A stretch of DNA of 64,000 nt from CAVQCA01 sp963710815 (lineage in GTDB: Bacteria > Pseudomonadota > Gammaproteobacteria > UBA9214), in the NCBI GenBank assembly GCA_963710815.1, contig CAVQCA010000157.1, positions 1-64,000 on the forward strand, in the 5' to 3' direction. Position 1 is the first letter of the stretch. Every line of letters starts with the position of its first letter. The translations under genes were made by a program, and so were the position numbers. The notes under the pieces are model-generated. The model was not told the origin of the DNA. It worked only from the letters and a program-made list of their open reading frames with translations, and did not search any database. Shown here piece after piece: positions 1 to 10,433 of the stretch.

Positions 1-629
1 GCGAGAATCACCGCGGTGAGCACGATGCCGTTGGTCTTCTCCTCGAAGCTGCGGCTGAGTTCCTCGATGGCGAACACCACCCCGGCGATGGGTGTGTTGA
101 AGGCCGCGGCGATGCCTGCCGCGCCGCCGCCGAGGATGAGCGCCCGCTCGAGATAGTGGGGCGGAACGTGCACCCGGCGGCCGAGGGCGAACATGATGGA
201 AGCCCCCACGTGCACGGTGGGTCCCTCGCGGCCGATGGAGGCCCCGGACATGAGACCCAGCAGGGTGAGCAGCATCTTGCCGAAGGCGATGCGCATGGAC
301 AGCACCTTCGAACGCAGTCCCTGGTTGCGGCGCGCCTCCAGGGCGGCGAGTACCTGGGGGATGCCGCTGCCCTGGGTGCCGGGAAAGTAGTGGCGCGTCA
401 ACCAGCTCACCAGCATCAGCCCGGCCGGGCAGAGGATGAAGGCGAGCCAGGGCGAGAAGCCGATGCCAAAGGTGAACAGGCCGTTGGCGTGATCGGCGGC
501 GATCGCGAACAGGGTTGCGGCCACTCCCACCGCCAGCGCCCCGCCCCAGAGGGCGAAGCGGATCTGCCAGGCGTTGCGTGAGGTGAGGTTTACCCGCTCA
601 TCAAAGCTCCGCAGTCTTCGCCTGATCAC
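1..629 (-). CDS. ClC-family chloride channel or H+/Cl- exchanger (3' end outside window)
   Basis: Integral membrane ClC protein; about 209 N-terminal residues are visible and the rest lies beyond the window edge. The translation contains the hallmark GREGP filter motif followed by THVGAS-like residues (as GREGPTVHVGAS) and the segment GGGAAGIAAAFNTPIAGVVF ending in AIEEL. ClC transporters need the Glu of GREGP and a Glu of the IEE segment for H+ coupling; both are present, so an exchanger is more likely than a pure channel (inference). The GTG start at 629 overlaps the stop codon of the SulP gene by four bases (GTGA), which implies translational coupling and one operon. Family confident, substrate coupling inferred. 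Confidence 0.9.
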   Translation of the reverse strand, partial: MIRRRLRSFDERVNLTSRNAWQIRFALWGGALAVGVAATLFAIAADHANGLFTFGIGFSPWLAFILCPAGLMLVSWLTRHYFPGTQGSGIPQVLAALEARRNQGLRSKVLSMRIAFGKMLLTLLGLMSGASIGREGPTVHVGASIMFALGRRVHVPPHYLERALILGGGAAGIAAAFNTPIAGVVFAIEELSRSFEEKTNGIVLTAVIL

Positions 630-2440
630 AATCCAACCACCTGCCCGCCGTTTTCGACTTCCCCGGGTTCATCCGCCGGCACCGTGGCGCACTCGAGGAA
701 GATGCGCGCCTTGCAGTTGCGGCAGACCGACATGTCCATCTTCTCGAAGATGGTCCGCAGCGCTACCGACTTGCCCGGGAAGATGTTCCCGGGGCCGATC
801 TTGCTGACGGCATGGCACTCCTCCAGCGATTCCCGCAGCCCGGACTTCGCATTGATGAGGTAGAGACCACCACCCTCCGCACGCCGCCGCTCTGCCTCGT
901 TGGCCAGCACGTCGGCGCCGGCGATATCCACAAAGCTGATGCCCTGGGCGACGATGGCGAGGTGCTTCTGATCCGGGTGCCGCTGCTCGAGCCGGGCGAA
1001 CTTCTCGCGGATGTAGGCTACCGAGCCGAAGAACAGTGAGCCATCGATGCGCATGATATGCAGCTGCGGGCACTCCTGCATCGGGCCGAGATCGCTGGTG
1101 AACTTGCGGTTGGGCATCTTCGGGTCGGGCACGCGCGCGAGGATGCGCGGCCGCGAGGCGCGCATCAGATAGAGCATCAGCGACAGCAGGATGCCCGCCA
1201 GGATGGCGAACTCCAGGTCCAGGAACAGTGCGGAAAGGAAGGTGACCGAGAAGATGGCGCGCTCCGAGTTGGTGGATGAGAAGATGTGCTTGATCGCGGG
1301 GAAATCGATGAGCCCCCAGGCGACGATGAACAGGATGCCCGCCATGGCGGCGGTTGGCAAGTAGGCCACAAGGGGGGCGATCGCCAGTACGATGAAGATC
1401 TCCAGGAAGCCGGCGATCATCGCGCTGATGGGCGTCTTGGCGCCCGCCTGGTAGTTGAGGCTGGTGCGGTTGAAGGACCCGGTGGCCACGTAGGCGGAGA
1501 AGAAACTGCCGGCGATATTGGAAAGCCCCTGGCCGATGAATTCCTGGCTGCCGTCCACCAGCTGGCCGCTGCGGATGCCGATGGCTCGGCCGATGGAGAC
1601 CGCCTCGGTGAGCGCGAACAGGGTCATCGCCAGGGCCGCGGGGGCGAGATCCCTGATGGTCTGAAGGGAGAAGTCGGGCATCGACAGGGGCGGCAGGGTC
1701 TGCGGCAGCGCGCCGACGGTGGTGATGCCGGTGACCTGATCGCCGATGCCGAGGTTCAGCAGCACCCCGAGTGCGGTGCCGGACAGCAGTGCCACAATCA
1801 GGAAGGGGACTTTTGGATAGAGGCGTTTCACCACGAGACCGGACACCAGCGTCAGCAGCGCGATGGCCAGGATGTAGCCGTTGACATTGGGGATCTGCTG
1901 CCAGAAGTGCTCGAGGGTAACGAACAGGTTGCCCTCGCGCGGGATGGGTACGCCGAAGAAGTTTTTCAGCTGCTTGCTGGCGATGAGGATGGCCGCGCCG
2001 GTGGTAAAGCCGACCACCACCGAATGGGAGATGAAGTTCACCAGGGTGCCCATGCGCGCCAGTCCCAGCACCAGCTCGATCACGCCCACCATGAAGGTGA
2101 GTGTCAGTGCGAGCTGCACATAATGGGGCGTCAATGGCTCGGCGAAGGCGCTCAACGAGGACAGCAACACGATCGAGGCCGCGGTGGTGGGCCCCGACAT
2201 CAGGTGCCAGGAGGAGCCGAACAGGGCGGCGATGATGGGCGGAATCATGCCCGCGTAGAGGCCGTACTGGGGTGGCATGCCGGCGATGGAGGCGAAGGCG
2301 ACGGCCTGCGGCACGACGACGATGGCCACGGTGAGGCCGGCCATGAGGTCGCTGCGAATGGTTTCCGGTGTGACGCGGTTTTTCCACCGCAATGCTGGCC
2401 AGACGCGCAACAGCCAGGCGGGATGATGAGTTCTCGACAT
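626..2440 (-). CDS. SulP-family anion transporter with STAS domain
   Basis: A 604-residue inner-membrane anion transporter. Residues about 25-430 form the hydrophobic SulP core, with the family signature near residue 50 (VPQAVAFASIAGMPPQYGLYAG shortened here to VPQAVAFASIAG) and many membrane helices. A cytoplasmic STAS domain follows at about 450-560. The tail is unusual in holding a C-x2-C-x7-C cluster (CRNC and FLEC). Substrate could be sulfate, bicarbonate or another anion; sequence alone does not decide. The ATG has a good ribosome site (GAAGGA). It is immediately upstream of the ClC gene, so paired anion movement is a reasonable inference. Confidence 0.92.
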   Translation of the reverse strand: MSRTHHPAWLLRVWPALRWKNRVTPETIRSDLMAGLTVAIVVVPQAVAFASIAGMPPQYGLYAGMIPPIIAALFGSSWHLMSGPTTAASIVLLSSLSAFAEPLTPHYVQLALTLTFMVGVIELVLGLARMGTLVNFISHSVVVGFTTGAAILIASKQLKNFFGVPIPREGNLFVTLEHFWQQIPNVNGYILAIALLTLVSGLVVKRLYPKVPFLIVALLSGTALGVLLNLGIGDQVTGITTVGALPQTLPPLSMPDFSLQTIRDLAPAALAMTLFALTEAVSIGRAIGIRSGQLVDGSQEFIGQGLSNIAGSFFSAYVATGSFNRTSLNYQAGAKTPISAMIAGFLEIFIVLAIAPLVAYLPTAAMAGILFIVAWGLIDFPAIKHIFSSTNSERAIFSVTFLSALFLDLEFAILAGILLSLMLYLMRASRPRILARVPDPKMPNRKFTSDLGPMQECPQLHIMRIDGSLFFGSVAYIREKFARLEQRHPDQKHLAIVAQGISFVDIAGADVLANEAERRRAEGGGLYLINAKSGLRESLEECHAVSKIGPGNIFPGKSVALRTIFEKMDMSVCRNCKARIFLECATVPADEPGEVENGGQVVGL

Positions 2441-2443
2441 GGG

Positions 2444-2632
2444 TTAGTCCTTCATTTCAGTAGTGGGGAAAGGGGTATGCCGTCTGCGCGCCACCCGGTG
2501 CAGTGTGGCGGGCGGCGGCAAGGGTGTGCAGGAGACTCCCGCGAACCCGGAACCGCCGGCGGCGCAAGGGCCGCACGAGGCCGGGGCGGCGGGCCAGCAG
2601 TCCCGTCGCCGAGTCGGCTTCCGGGGGGTCAA
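2444..2632 (-). CDS. Possible 62-aa coupled ORF upstream of SulP (doubtful)
   Basis: Arg/Pro/Cys-rich 62-residue ORF with no recognised domain. It overlaps the stop of the 89-aa ORF upstream by ATGA and ends three bases before the SulP start codon. That gives a chain of coupled ORFs, which is the only argument for reality. The composition looks like a random GC-rich translation, so it may be untranslated leader sequence. Confidence 0.2.
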   Translation of the reverse strand: MTPRKPTRRRDCWPAAPASCGPCAAGGSGFAGVSCTPLPPPATLHRVARRRHTPFPTTEMKD

Positions 2633-2898
2633 TGGTCCTGCCCTTTGAGGATGCGAAAGCGGGTCGCTGGAATCGGGCGGGCGGCCTCGCGGCCGGTTTG
2701 CGATTCGCCCGCCGCGGCTGTGCGACCGACGCGACAGAGCAGGCGGCTACCGATGCGTGCGGCGCTGATCGGCCGGCCTGGGGGGGCGGTGGCGATAAAG
2801 CGGGGGTGCTGGAAGCTGACGCCCCTCTCGGCGCGTGCGGATTCAGCCATCAAACCCGTCGCCCCTGCGGCGCCGGTGGTGTGATGGATGAATCTCAT
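2629..2898 (-). CDS. Possible 89-aa small protein at head of the SulP-ClC operon
   Basis: Unrecognised 89-residue ORF. In favour: an AGGAGA ribosome site eight bases before the ATG, position directly behind a perfect inverted repeat that may be an operator, and an ATGA overlap with the next ORF. Against: no signal peptide, no membrane segment and low-complexity Ala/Arg composition. Could be a leader ORF or simply 5' UTR. Confidence 0.3.
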   Translation of the reverse strand: MRFIHHTTGAAGATGLMAESARAERGVSFQHPRFIATAPPGRPISAARIGSRLLCRVGRTAAAGESQTGREAARPIPATRFRILKGQDH

Positions 2899-2923
2899 GG
2901 GTCCGTCTCCTGTTCTTCAGTTG

Positions 2924-2939
2924 ATTAGAATAGTCTAAT
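2924..2939. promoter_or_regulatory. Inverted repeat ATTAGA-n4-TCTAAT, candidate operator
   Basis: Perfect six-base arms around ATAG, in an AT-rich patch unlike the GC-rich surroundings, 26 bases before the 89-aa ORF. The extended sequence (TTGATTAGAATAGTCTAATA) recalls the GAnT-n5-AGTC spacing of Rrf2-family sites but is not a clean IscR match. A second repeat, GACCA-A-TGGTC, lies at 2954-2964. Confidence 0.4.
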
Positions 2940-3051
2940 AAAAGCAAGATTCGGACCAATGGTCATCTCAACCGTTAATCAATGACTTATCCTCCGATTC
3001 AGGGTTTTCTGCGGCTTCCGCCGCCGTTCCGGATCAACGCAACGGGAGGGA

Positions 3052-3070
3052 AGCTACAAACTTTGTAGCT
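3052..3070. repeat. 19-bp near-perfect palindrome downstream of the P-type ATPase
   Basis: AGCTACAAA-C-TTTGTAGCT, nine-base perfect arms with a one-base centre. It starts four bases after the ATPase stop codon. There is no T tract on the minus strand after it, so it is not a classical terminator. It could stabilise an mRNA end or bind a dimeric regulator. Confidence 0.45.
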
Positions 3071-3074
3071 CGCA

Positions 3075-5681
<2,607 letters not shown>

Positions 5682-6025
5682 GACTCTTCCTTTGGCTGTG
5701 AGGCGGGCACATCCGTCAATAAACCGTTCACTCTGTTGACTATGACCTGGATCGCGGTTTCTGGTTATCGAAAAAAAATATCGACGCAATTCAACGCAGT
5801 CACACATCGGGACCTGCGCCCGGCGGATCAGCTGCTACTATGAATCACACGGGCGGAACTATATTGCATGCGTGACATCAAAAAAAAATCGCAGGGACGT
5901 GTGGCGTTGTAACGGTTTCACAAAACCTTAATACAAACGTCATACTTTCGTAGCGTGACATGGCTATGTTTTTGATAGTCACAGGAGGGTCGTAATCGAC
6001 CGCTGTCATGCAACAGGAGGTAAGC
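5682..6025. other. Intergenic region between divergent ATPase and PilZ genes
   Basis: Must hold both promoters. An A-rich run occurs at 5770-5780 and 5879-5887. I see no convincing regulator site or RNA gene. Confidence 0.4.
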
Positions 6026-6343
6026 ATGAGTTTGGAACACCGCTGGAGTACTCGCAAGCAGGTCTGCCTGGAAGCCATCGTCTTTCATCGTTCACTGGGC
6101 CTGCTGCCCGTCAGGATTCTGGACATCGGTCTTGAGGGGGCGTTCATCACCGCTGAACAACTGGACCTGCCGGTTCCGGGGATCGTTGAATTGACCTTTG
6201 CCATCGATATCGACGGCAAAAAAATCATTTATCACCTGAACGCCATGGTGATGCATCACACCCGCAGTGGCTACGGCGTGATGTTCAGGGAATTCAAGCT
6301 GGAAGCCTTCCGAACGCTGATGGACGTGCTCTACGCGGCGTGA
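6026..6343 (+). CDS. PilZ-domain protein
   Basis: 105-residue single-domain PilZ protein, probably a c-di-GMP effector. The N-terminal RxxxR motif is present (RWSTR, residues about 6-10), and the second motif appears as DIGLEGAF, close to the usual D/NxSxxG but with Gly in place of Ser. The start at 6026 has an excellent AGGAGGT ribosome site at 6015-6021; the alternative ATG at 6008 has none. Monocistronic, with no obvious partner alongside. c-di-GMP binding is inferred; the changed Ser position could weaken it. Confidence 0.85.
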   Translation: MSLEHRWSTRKQVCLEAIVFHRSLGLLPVRILDIGLEGAFITAEQLDLPVPGIVELTFAIDIDGKKIIYHLNAMVMHHTRSGYGVMFREFKLEAFRTLMDVLYAA

Positions 6344-6454
6344 TACCAACAGCGGGGTCAGGCTCGATGATCGGTCGGGCCAGAGAGTGATCAGCCGGAG
6401 AAGGCGCCGGCCACAGATTGTTTCGGGAAATTGCCGGTTAACGTGACGGCACGT

Positions 6455-7696
6455 TCAGGCGGCCAGTTCGGTCAGGCCGCGTGAAAAGGCGGCCAGGCTC
6501 GCGCTCGGCAGCATCACCAGGCGTTTTTCGTGGCGGTTGCAGAATTGCCTGACCCGGTCGGCCGCGTCATGGCTGACGCTGTCCAGGGGGCAAAACACCA
6601 CATCGGCCTGGGACAGAATCATACCCAGCGGCGGGCGGTCGCCGTTCAGGCCCCCGTCGTGGTGCACGAAACGACCGTTCTGACGTTCCACCAGGGCATG
6701 GAAATGCGCGCATTGCCGTGTCCCGCCGCCGACAAACAGAATGCAACGCCCGCTCAGGTTGATACCGGCCAGGCAGTCTTCGCGCTCCACACACGTGCCG
6801 CAGTCCTCCAGCAGCAGCCGCTTCAGCATCGTTTCGAGGGCTTCGCGCTCGGCCTGCAGATCCGCCAGTTGGCCTGACAGGTGTTGATGCTTGTCACCGT
6901 GTTTCATCGCCAGCTGTCTCCATTCACTGGCACTGGCCTCGGCGCGTTCCGCCCGCAGCCGTTCGCTGGCGAGCAATGCCGCGTAATCCTCGACCTGCTT
7001 TCGCAACCGCAGCGCAAGGGATTCCCTTTCCAGCGTGGCCAGTCGTTCCCGCACCCGATCGAGATCCTCTGCCGGCGTCTGCGCCAGTACCCGGTGTCCA
7101 TGCCGGCGGCGGATAGCGAACTCCCGATTCGCAATCTGTGCGCCGGCCCTCGACTCGTCGTCGACGGACTGTTTCGTGGCCCCCGCGCTCGCTTGACGTA
7201 GACGGGTCGGCGCCGCGCTGTCGGGTCGGCGTGCGGATCCGGCGAGGTGCGCGGCTTTGTGCATTTCCTCATGCGCCCGATCAAGCAGTTCCGCCGATGC
7301 GTGAGGATGAGTGGCCAGAGCCCAGTAGGCGCCCGCCAGTTCACCGGCTGAGGCTGCTTCCTTCCACCGCGTTTCCAGCGCGGCGGTGGAATGTGCTGCG
7401 GTGAAATGAAGAATGGTATGCCAGTATTTCCGGTCCAGGAGTTTGTGCAGCCGGCGGGCGGCGGCTGACGGCTCACCGGCTATCCCGACAAGCGAACGCA
7501 GGACAGCATCTTTCGCCGGGTTCTCTACGGAAATCTTCAGCTTTCGGCAAAGCCCTTCAAGTTCCCGCAGAGAAAGGCACGTCCCGATGAGGCTATCGTG
7601 GCAGGACCTGTCGATCTGCCAGATTTTTCGCCGACCGTCATGGCTGCCGGTTACTGGACTGTTATCAGTCGGTTTGTACTCCTTGGCGGTATCCAT
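6455..7696 (-). CDS. DUF2325-domain protein, Fur-controlled
   Basis: 413 residues, function unknown. The N-terminal half is helical, residues about 195-290 are strongly coiled-coil (Glu/Arg/Leu heptads), and the C-terminal domain at about 318-405 has the DUF2325 pattern: ILFVGGG, HHDGG, ADVVFCPLDSVSHDA and KRLVMLPSASLAAF. A cysteine cluster (CGTCVEREDCL) and CAHFH precede or enter this domain, so metal binding is plausible. The ATG at 7696 has GGGGGTGGA upstream; an earlier ATG at 7720 is possible. The 19-bp Fur box 43 bases upstream is the most informative feature: iron-repressed expression is expected. Not in an operon. Confidence 0.85.
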   Translation of the reverse strand: MDTAKEYKPTDNSPVTGSHDGRRKIWQIDRSCHDSLIGTCLSLRELEGLCRKLKISVENPAKDAVLRSLVGIAGEPSAAARRLHKLLDRKYWHTILHFTAAHSTAALETRWKEAASAGELAGAYWALATHPHASAELLDRAHEEMHKAAHLAGSARRPDSAAPTRLRQASAGATKQSVDDESRAGAQIANREFAIRRRHGHRVLAQTPAEDLDRVRERLATLERESLALRLRKQVEDYAALLASERLRAERAEASASEWRQLAMKHGDKHQHLSGQLADLQAEREALETMLKRLLLEDCGTCVEREDCLAGINLSGRCILFVGGGTRQCAHFHALVERQNGRFVHHDGGLNGDRPPLGMILSQADVVFCPLDSVSHDAADRVRQFCNRHEKRLVMLPSASLAAFSRGLTELAA

Positions 7697-7738
7697 GGGC
7701 AATCCACCCCCCCTCTTCATTGATTCGTCGTTTACGCA

Positions 7739-7757
7739 AATGATAACGATTATCATT
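7739..7757. promoter_or_regulatory. Fur box upstream of the DUF2325 gene
   Basis: AATGATAA-CGA-TTATCATT: perfect eight-base arms in the 19-bp layout of the Fur consensus (GATAATGAT-A-ATCATTATC). It lies 43-61 bases before the chosen start codon, where repressor binding would block the promoter. Sequence evidence is strong; binding is untested. Confidence 0.88.
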
Positions 7758-7850
7758 ACGATGTCAATGGAGGCTTACGGACTACCGGGACATTACCGGT
7801 CGTGACGTACCGGCCGCTGCGCCATGCCGCTGTTCAGGCGGACGGAAAAC

Positions 7851-7880
7851 GCCAAAAAGAGCCCCTCGACGAGGAGCTTT
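7851..7880 (-). terminator. Rho-independent terminator (minus strand)
   Basis: On the minus strand AGCTCCTC-GTC-GAGGGGCT (one G-T pair) is followed by CTTTTTGGCGTTTT. It probably ended the hdrB-like gene whose 3' part lies just upstream. Confidence 0.7.
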
Positions 7881-8190
7881 GCTTGTGAAGGTCCGGTTCC
7901 CGGCGGGGCGCTGGTCCTGGTTCGAGGCGATCTCCTCCAGCTGTTTGGCCTTGATCACCTGGCCGTCGAGACCGGCTTCCCTGCCGTTCTTGCCGTAGGC
8001 GACGCTCATCAGGGTGGAGTAGTACACGCACGGCATCTTGAAGTTGGTCTTGTACTTCTGGTTGATGTGGTTCTGGTAGACCTCGACGTTCATCTGGCAG
8101 ACCGGGCAGGGCGTGACGATCATGTCGGCGCCGCCGTCATAGGCCGACTCGATGATGTCCTTGATCAGCGCCTGGCTGGTGTTGCCCAAA
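7881..8190 (-). pseudogene. 3' fragment of an hdrB-like (heterodisulfide reductase subunit B) gene
   Basis: The minus-strand translation gives the last ~90 residues of an HdrB-type CCG-domain protein: QALIKDIIESAYDGGADMIV, then TPCPVCQMNVE, then MPCVYYSTLMSVAYG and GLDGQVIKAKQLEEIA. The Cys-Pro-x-Cys motif is intact. All upstream coding sequence, including the first CCG repeat, is missing: around 8190-8220 the sequence changes abruptly to a plus-strand cbbQ fragment. In sulfur oxidisers HdrB belongs to the sHdr sulfur-oxidation complex or related reductases. The ORF runs on in frame through the terminator to 7782, so the original stop is also gone. Confidence 0.75.
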
Positions 8191-8220
8191 CGTCGCTTAC
8201 CTTTAGTTCCGATAAACGTA

Positions 8221-8463
8221 CAATGGCCCGGCATCGACCAGTCGAGCGCCGAGAAGCTCGTCAAGTTCGCGCACATGACGCGCAACCTGAAGGGCAGCGG
8301 CCTGGAGGAGGGTGCGAGCACGCGCTTGCTGGTGCACGCGGCGAAGCTGATCGGGTCGGGGGTGAAGCCGGTGGTGGCGTGCCGGTCGAGTATTGCGGAG
8401 GCGTTAACCGATGACGGGGAGATGCTGGCGGCGGTGCATGAGTTGAGTGCGTCGGTTTTTTGA
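8221..8463 (+). pseudogene. 3' fragment of a cbbQ/norQ-like AAA+ ATPase gene
   Basis: About 80 C-terminal residues remain, recognisable by AEKLVKFAHMTRNLKGSGLE followed by EGASTRLLVHAAKLI and ALTDDGEMLAAVHEL. These match the C-terminal part of CbbQ/NorQ-type MoxR ATPases, which help activate Rubisco or NO reductase. The Walker motifs and everything before are absent. It abuts the hdrB fragment in opposite orientation, so the junction is a rearrangement rather than natural gene order. Confidence 0.7.
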
Positions 8464-8806
8464 AAAACTACTTCTTGCAAAGTTGGTAAGTGTTCGGAGT
8501 CAGTGCGTGATTAATTGAGTCTGACCACGTCGATACTATCAATACGCTCGAGTTTTTACAGAGGATGGACCCAATCTCCCATAGTTACTTATGAGTAAAG
8601 TTGCGTTGTGTAAGTATTTTTACTTACTAAAATTTTGGTCCTGCGTTATACCAACCTGAGTAGACCACCATAGGATGGTTCGTGCTCCGATTCTCTAGTA
8701 ACCTGCGCCTGTAACCACAATAATCGATAGCGACCAATCGCACAATTTTGTGTAGTACGCCCAATACAATTGATCTATTTTAGAAATTAAGGCGAGTTGA
8801 AATCAG
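8464..8806. other. AT-rich gene-free region
   Basis: Noticeably lower GC than its neighbours. It leads into the truncated ATPase ORF and may hold that gene's original promoter. No repeat, RNA or attachment site was recognised. Confidence 0.35.
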
Positions 8807-9037
8807 ATGGAAAAATACCCAGTGCATGATGTTTTTACGCCTACGACACCCGCGCGCCTCACTTTTGTAGAGAGGGAAACAATAAATGCTCGGCTTGTTA
8901 ATGCCTTGCGTACTCCCGGGAAGCAAATTGTCGTATATGGTTATTCCGGATCCGGAAAAACAACTCTCCTAGTAAATAAGTTGCACCAACTCTATGACAA
9001 ACACATCACCTCGCGTTGCATGGAGGGTACCCGTTAG
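8807..9037 (+). pseudogene. Truncated P-loop ATPase (N-terminal 76 aa only)
   Basis: Starts normally with MEKYPVHDVFTPTTPARLTF, holds an intact Walker A (GYSGSGKTT, residues about 45-53) and breaks off after SRCMEG. The final Thr-Arg and the stop codon are supplied by a mobile-element fragment (CCGTTAGATAAAACG). The start looks like that of large stand-alone ATPases of accessory regions, but the remainder needed for identification is gone. Base composition is more AT-rich than the core genes, consistent with acquired DNA. No function should be assumed. Confidence 0.6.
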
Positions 9038-9060
9038 ATAAAACGTGGCCTGTCCCTTGT
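9031..9060. repeat. Half copy of the GGGGACAGACCACG (family B) element
   Basis: CCGTTAGATAAAACGTGG followed by CCTGTCCCTTGT is nearly identical to the right half of the complete palindromic copy at 15349-15402. It sits exactly where the truncated ATPase gene ends. Confidence 0.75.
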
Positions 9061-9076
9061 TTGTTTCCAGCCATTT

Positions 9077-9577
9077 ATGAAAAAGCGCTTCCTCTATGTC
9101 CTGCTGTTCGGAATCCCCGGGATACTCTGGTCCGTGCTGTTTGCCGCCATTATCCTTGGTGCCATGGCAGGATTCTTCTGGCTTTTTGTCTACGGTGACA
9201 GCACCTGGCCGCCGGCCGCCGGGAGGATGCTTTCCGTGGCGTTCCTGCTCGTCTTTGTGACGGCGTGTGTTGCGTTCATGGTCGCTGGCTACGTATTCGG
9301 GAAGAAACTTGAAGCGCAACCCGGATTCAACCGGAAACACGTCGTGCTGTCGATCGGGGCAACTGTATTGCCGGTAGCGCTGGTCATCCTGCACCAGTTC
9401 AGTGTGGGCAATTTCGGGCCACAACCGGATAGCCTGGTGTGCGCGGACTTCTGTCTTGGCAAGGGCTATTCTGGAAGCAAGACGTCTCCGAGGGACACGG
9501 GAGAGCGCACGTGTTCCTGCCTGGATGGTCGTGACGTGGCGGTCGACCGGATTCCGCTGGACAGCATCAACCAATAA
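9077..9577 (+). CDS. Small membrane protein with Cys-rich tail
   Basis: 166 residues, not recognised. Three hydrophobic segments are clear (about 5-38, 52-75, 88-108). The last 50 residues are polar and contain four cysteines (VCADFC and CSC), probably exported and disulfide-bonded or metal-binding. No strong ribosome site is visible before the ATG, which follows a family B fragment. It ends just before the left end of the RAYT element. Confidence 0.6.
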   Translation: MKKRFLYVLLFGIPGILWSVLFAAIILGAMAGFFWLFVYGDSTWPPAAGRMLSVAFLLVFVTACVAFMVAGYVFGKKLEAQPGFNRKHVVLSIGATVLPVALVILHQFSVGNFGPQPDSLVCADFCLGKGYSGSKTSPRDTGERTCSCLDGRDVAVDRIPLDSINQ

Positions 9578-10433
9578 AGGGGCCGGATACATTTTCAGGA
9601 ATGTACCGGACTGATTGGGGCCGGCTTGCATTGCTCAGTCGGCGGCTTTGCGCGGTCTGCCGCGTTTGCCGTGTCCCAGCCTGATTGCCAGGGCCGATTC
9701 GATTTCGCGCCTGAAGCGGTGGTTGCCGGTTGGTAATCCGGTATTGAGGCTGTTGCGGATGTGATCCAGGTCGTCCTGCGCCATGCGCTGGTTGACCAGG
9801 GCCAGGTAGGCCAGTGCCCGTTGGGTATTGTTCTCGCCGAGTGCCAGCCAGCAGTCATGCGGTGTGATCAATGCATTGGTTACGCCCCTGGCATTGCAGC
9901 GATAGCTGGACCACGGGTAGTCCTCCGGCTGTTTGACCATGCCGGCGCGCACCGGGTTGAGTTCGATATAGCGATAGCAGGTCAGGCAGTAGCGTGCCTG
10001 GTCCACCAGCGAGGACTTGTAGCGGCCCTCCCAGAGCGTGCCGGTGCGTCGGTATGCCTTGTTCACCGAGCGCACGTAGTCGCGCCCTGTGTCCCGGATA
10101 ACCAGCGGAATACTGTCGGCCTTTCCGGGCGTCATGAGCAGGTGCACGTGGTTGGTCATGAGCACGTAGGCGTGCAGGTCGCAATCATGGTTACGGCAGG
10201 CGGTTTGCAGCAACTCCAGGTAAAACCGATAGTCATCCTCAGCATAGAAACACGCCTGCCGGTTATTGCCGCGCTGGGTGATATGTTGCGGTACGCCCGG
10301 CAGATGCAAGCGGGTAGGGCGTGGCATGTCCGTGTCATCCCCTTGTGAAAGATGACAGCTTGCGGCCTGTGACGTGCGTTGAAAATCAGCGAGTTTCCCG
10401 GCAGCGTGTCAGAAAATGTATCCGGCCCCTTTT
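9577..10433. mobile_element. Intact RAYT element with ~20-bp terminal inverted repeats (family A)
   Basis: The REP-associated transposase gene is bracketed by AAGGGGCCGGATACATTTTC on the left (9577-9596) and its perfect reverse complement on the right (about 10412-10431). The right end overlaps the stop codon of nhaD (TAA at 10432-10434). Half copies and degraded pairs of the same terminus occur at 11914, 19024-19066, 20527-20585, 22829 and 23005-23072, so the element or its relatives have been active here. Confidence 0.85.
9635..10327 (-). CDS. REP-associated tyrosine transposase (RAYT, IS200-like Y1 family)
   Basis: 230 residues, full length. Residues 1-25 carry the RAYT start (PGVPQHITQRGNNRQACF). 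The HUH motif is present as NHVHLLMTP at about residues 58-66, and the catalytic Tyr lies in CYRYIELNPVRAGMV at about 117-131. The C-terminal basic tail (HGKRGRPRKAAD) probably contacts DNA. Enzymes of this type nick single-stranded REP-like hairpins. The flanking inverted repeats are its likely substrates, and the many solo termini nearby fit trans-mobilisation of mini-elements. Confidence 0.93.
   Translation of the reverse strand: MPRPTRLHLPGVPQHITQRGNNRQACFYAEDDYRFYLELLQTACRNHDCDLHAYVLMTNHVHLLMTPGKADSIPLVIRDTGRDYVRSVNKAYRRTGTLWEGRYKSSLVDQARYCLTCYRYIELNPVRAGMVKQPEDYPWSSYRCNARGVTNALITPHDCWLALGENNTQRALAYLALVNQRMAQDDLDHIRNSLNTGLPTGNHRFRREIESALAIRLGHGKRGRPRKAAD

Noticed and set aside
1286..2884. 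532-aa plus-strand ORF
   Set aside because: Antisense shadow of the SulP gene; Gly/Arg/His-rich translation without domains.
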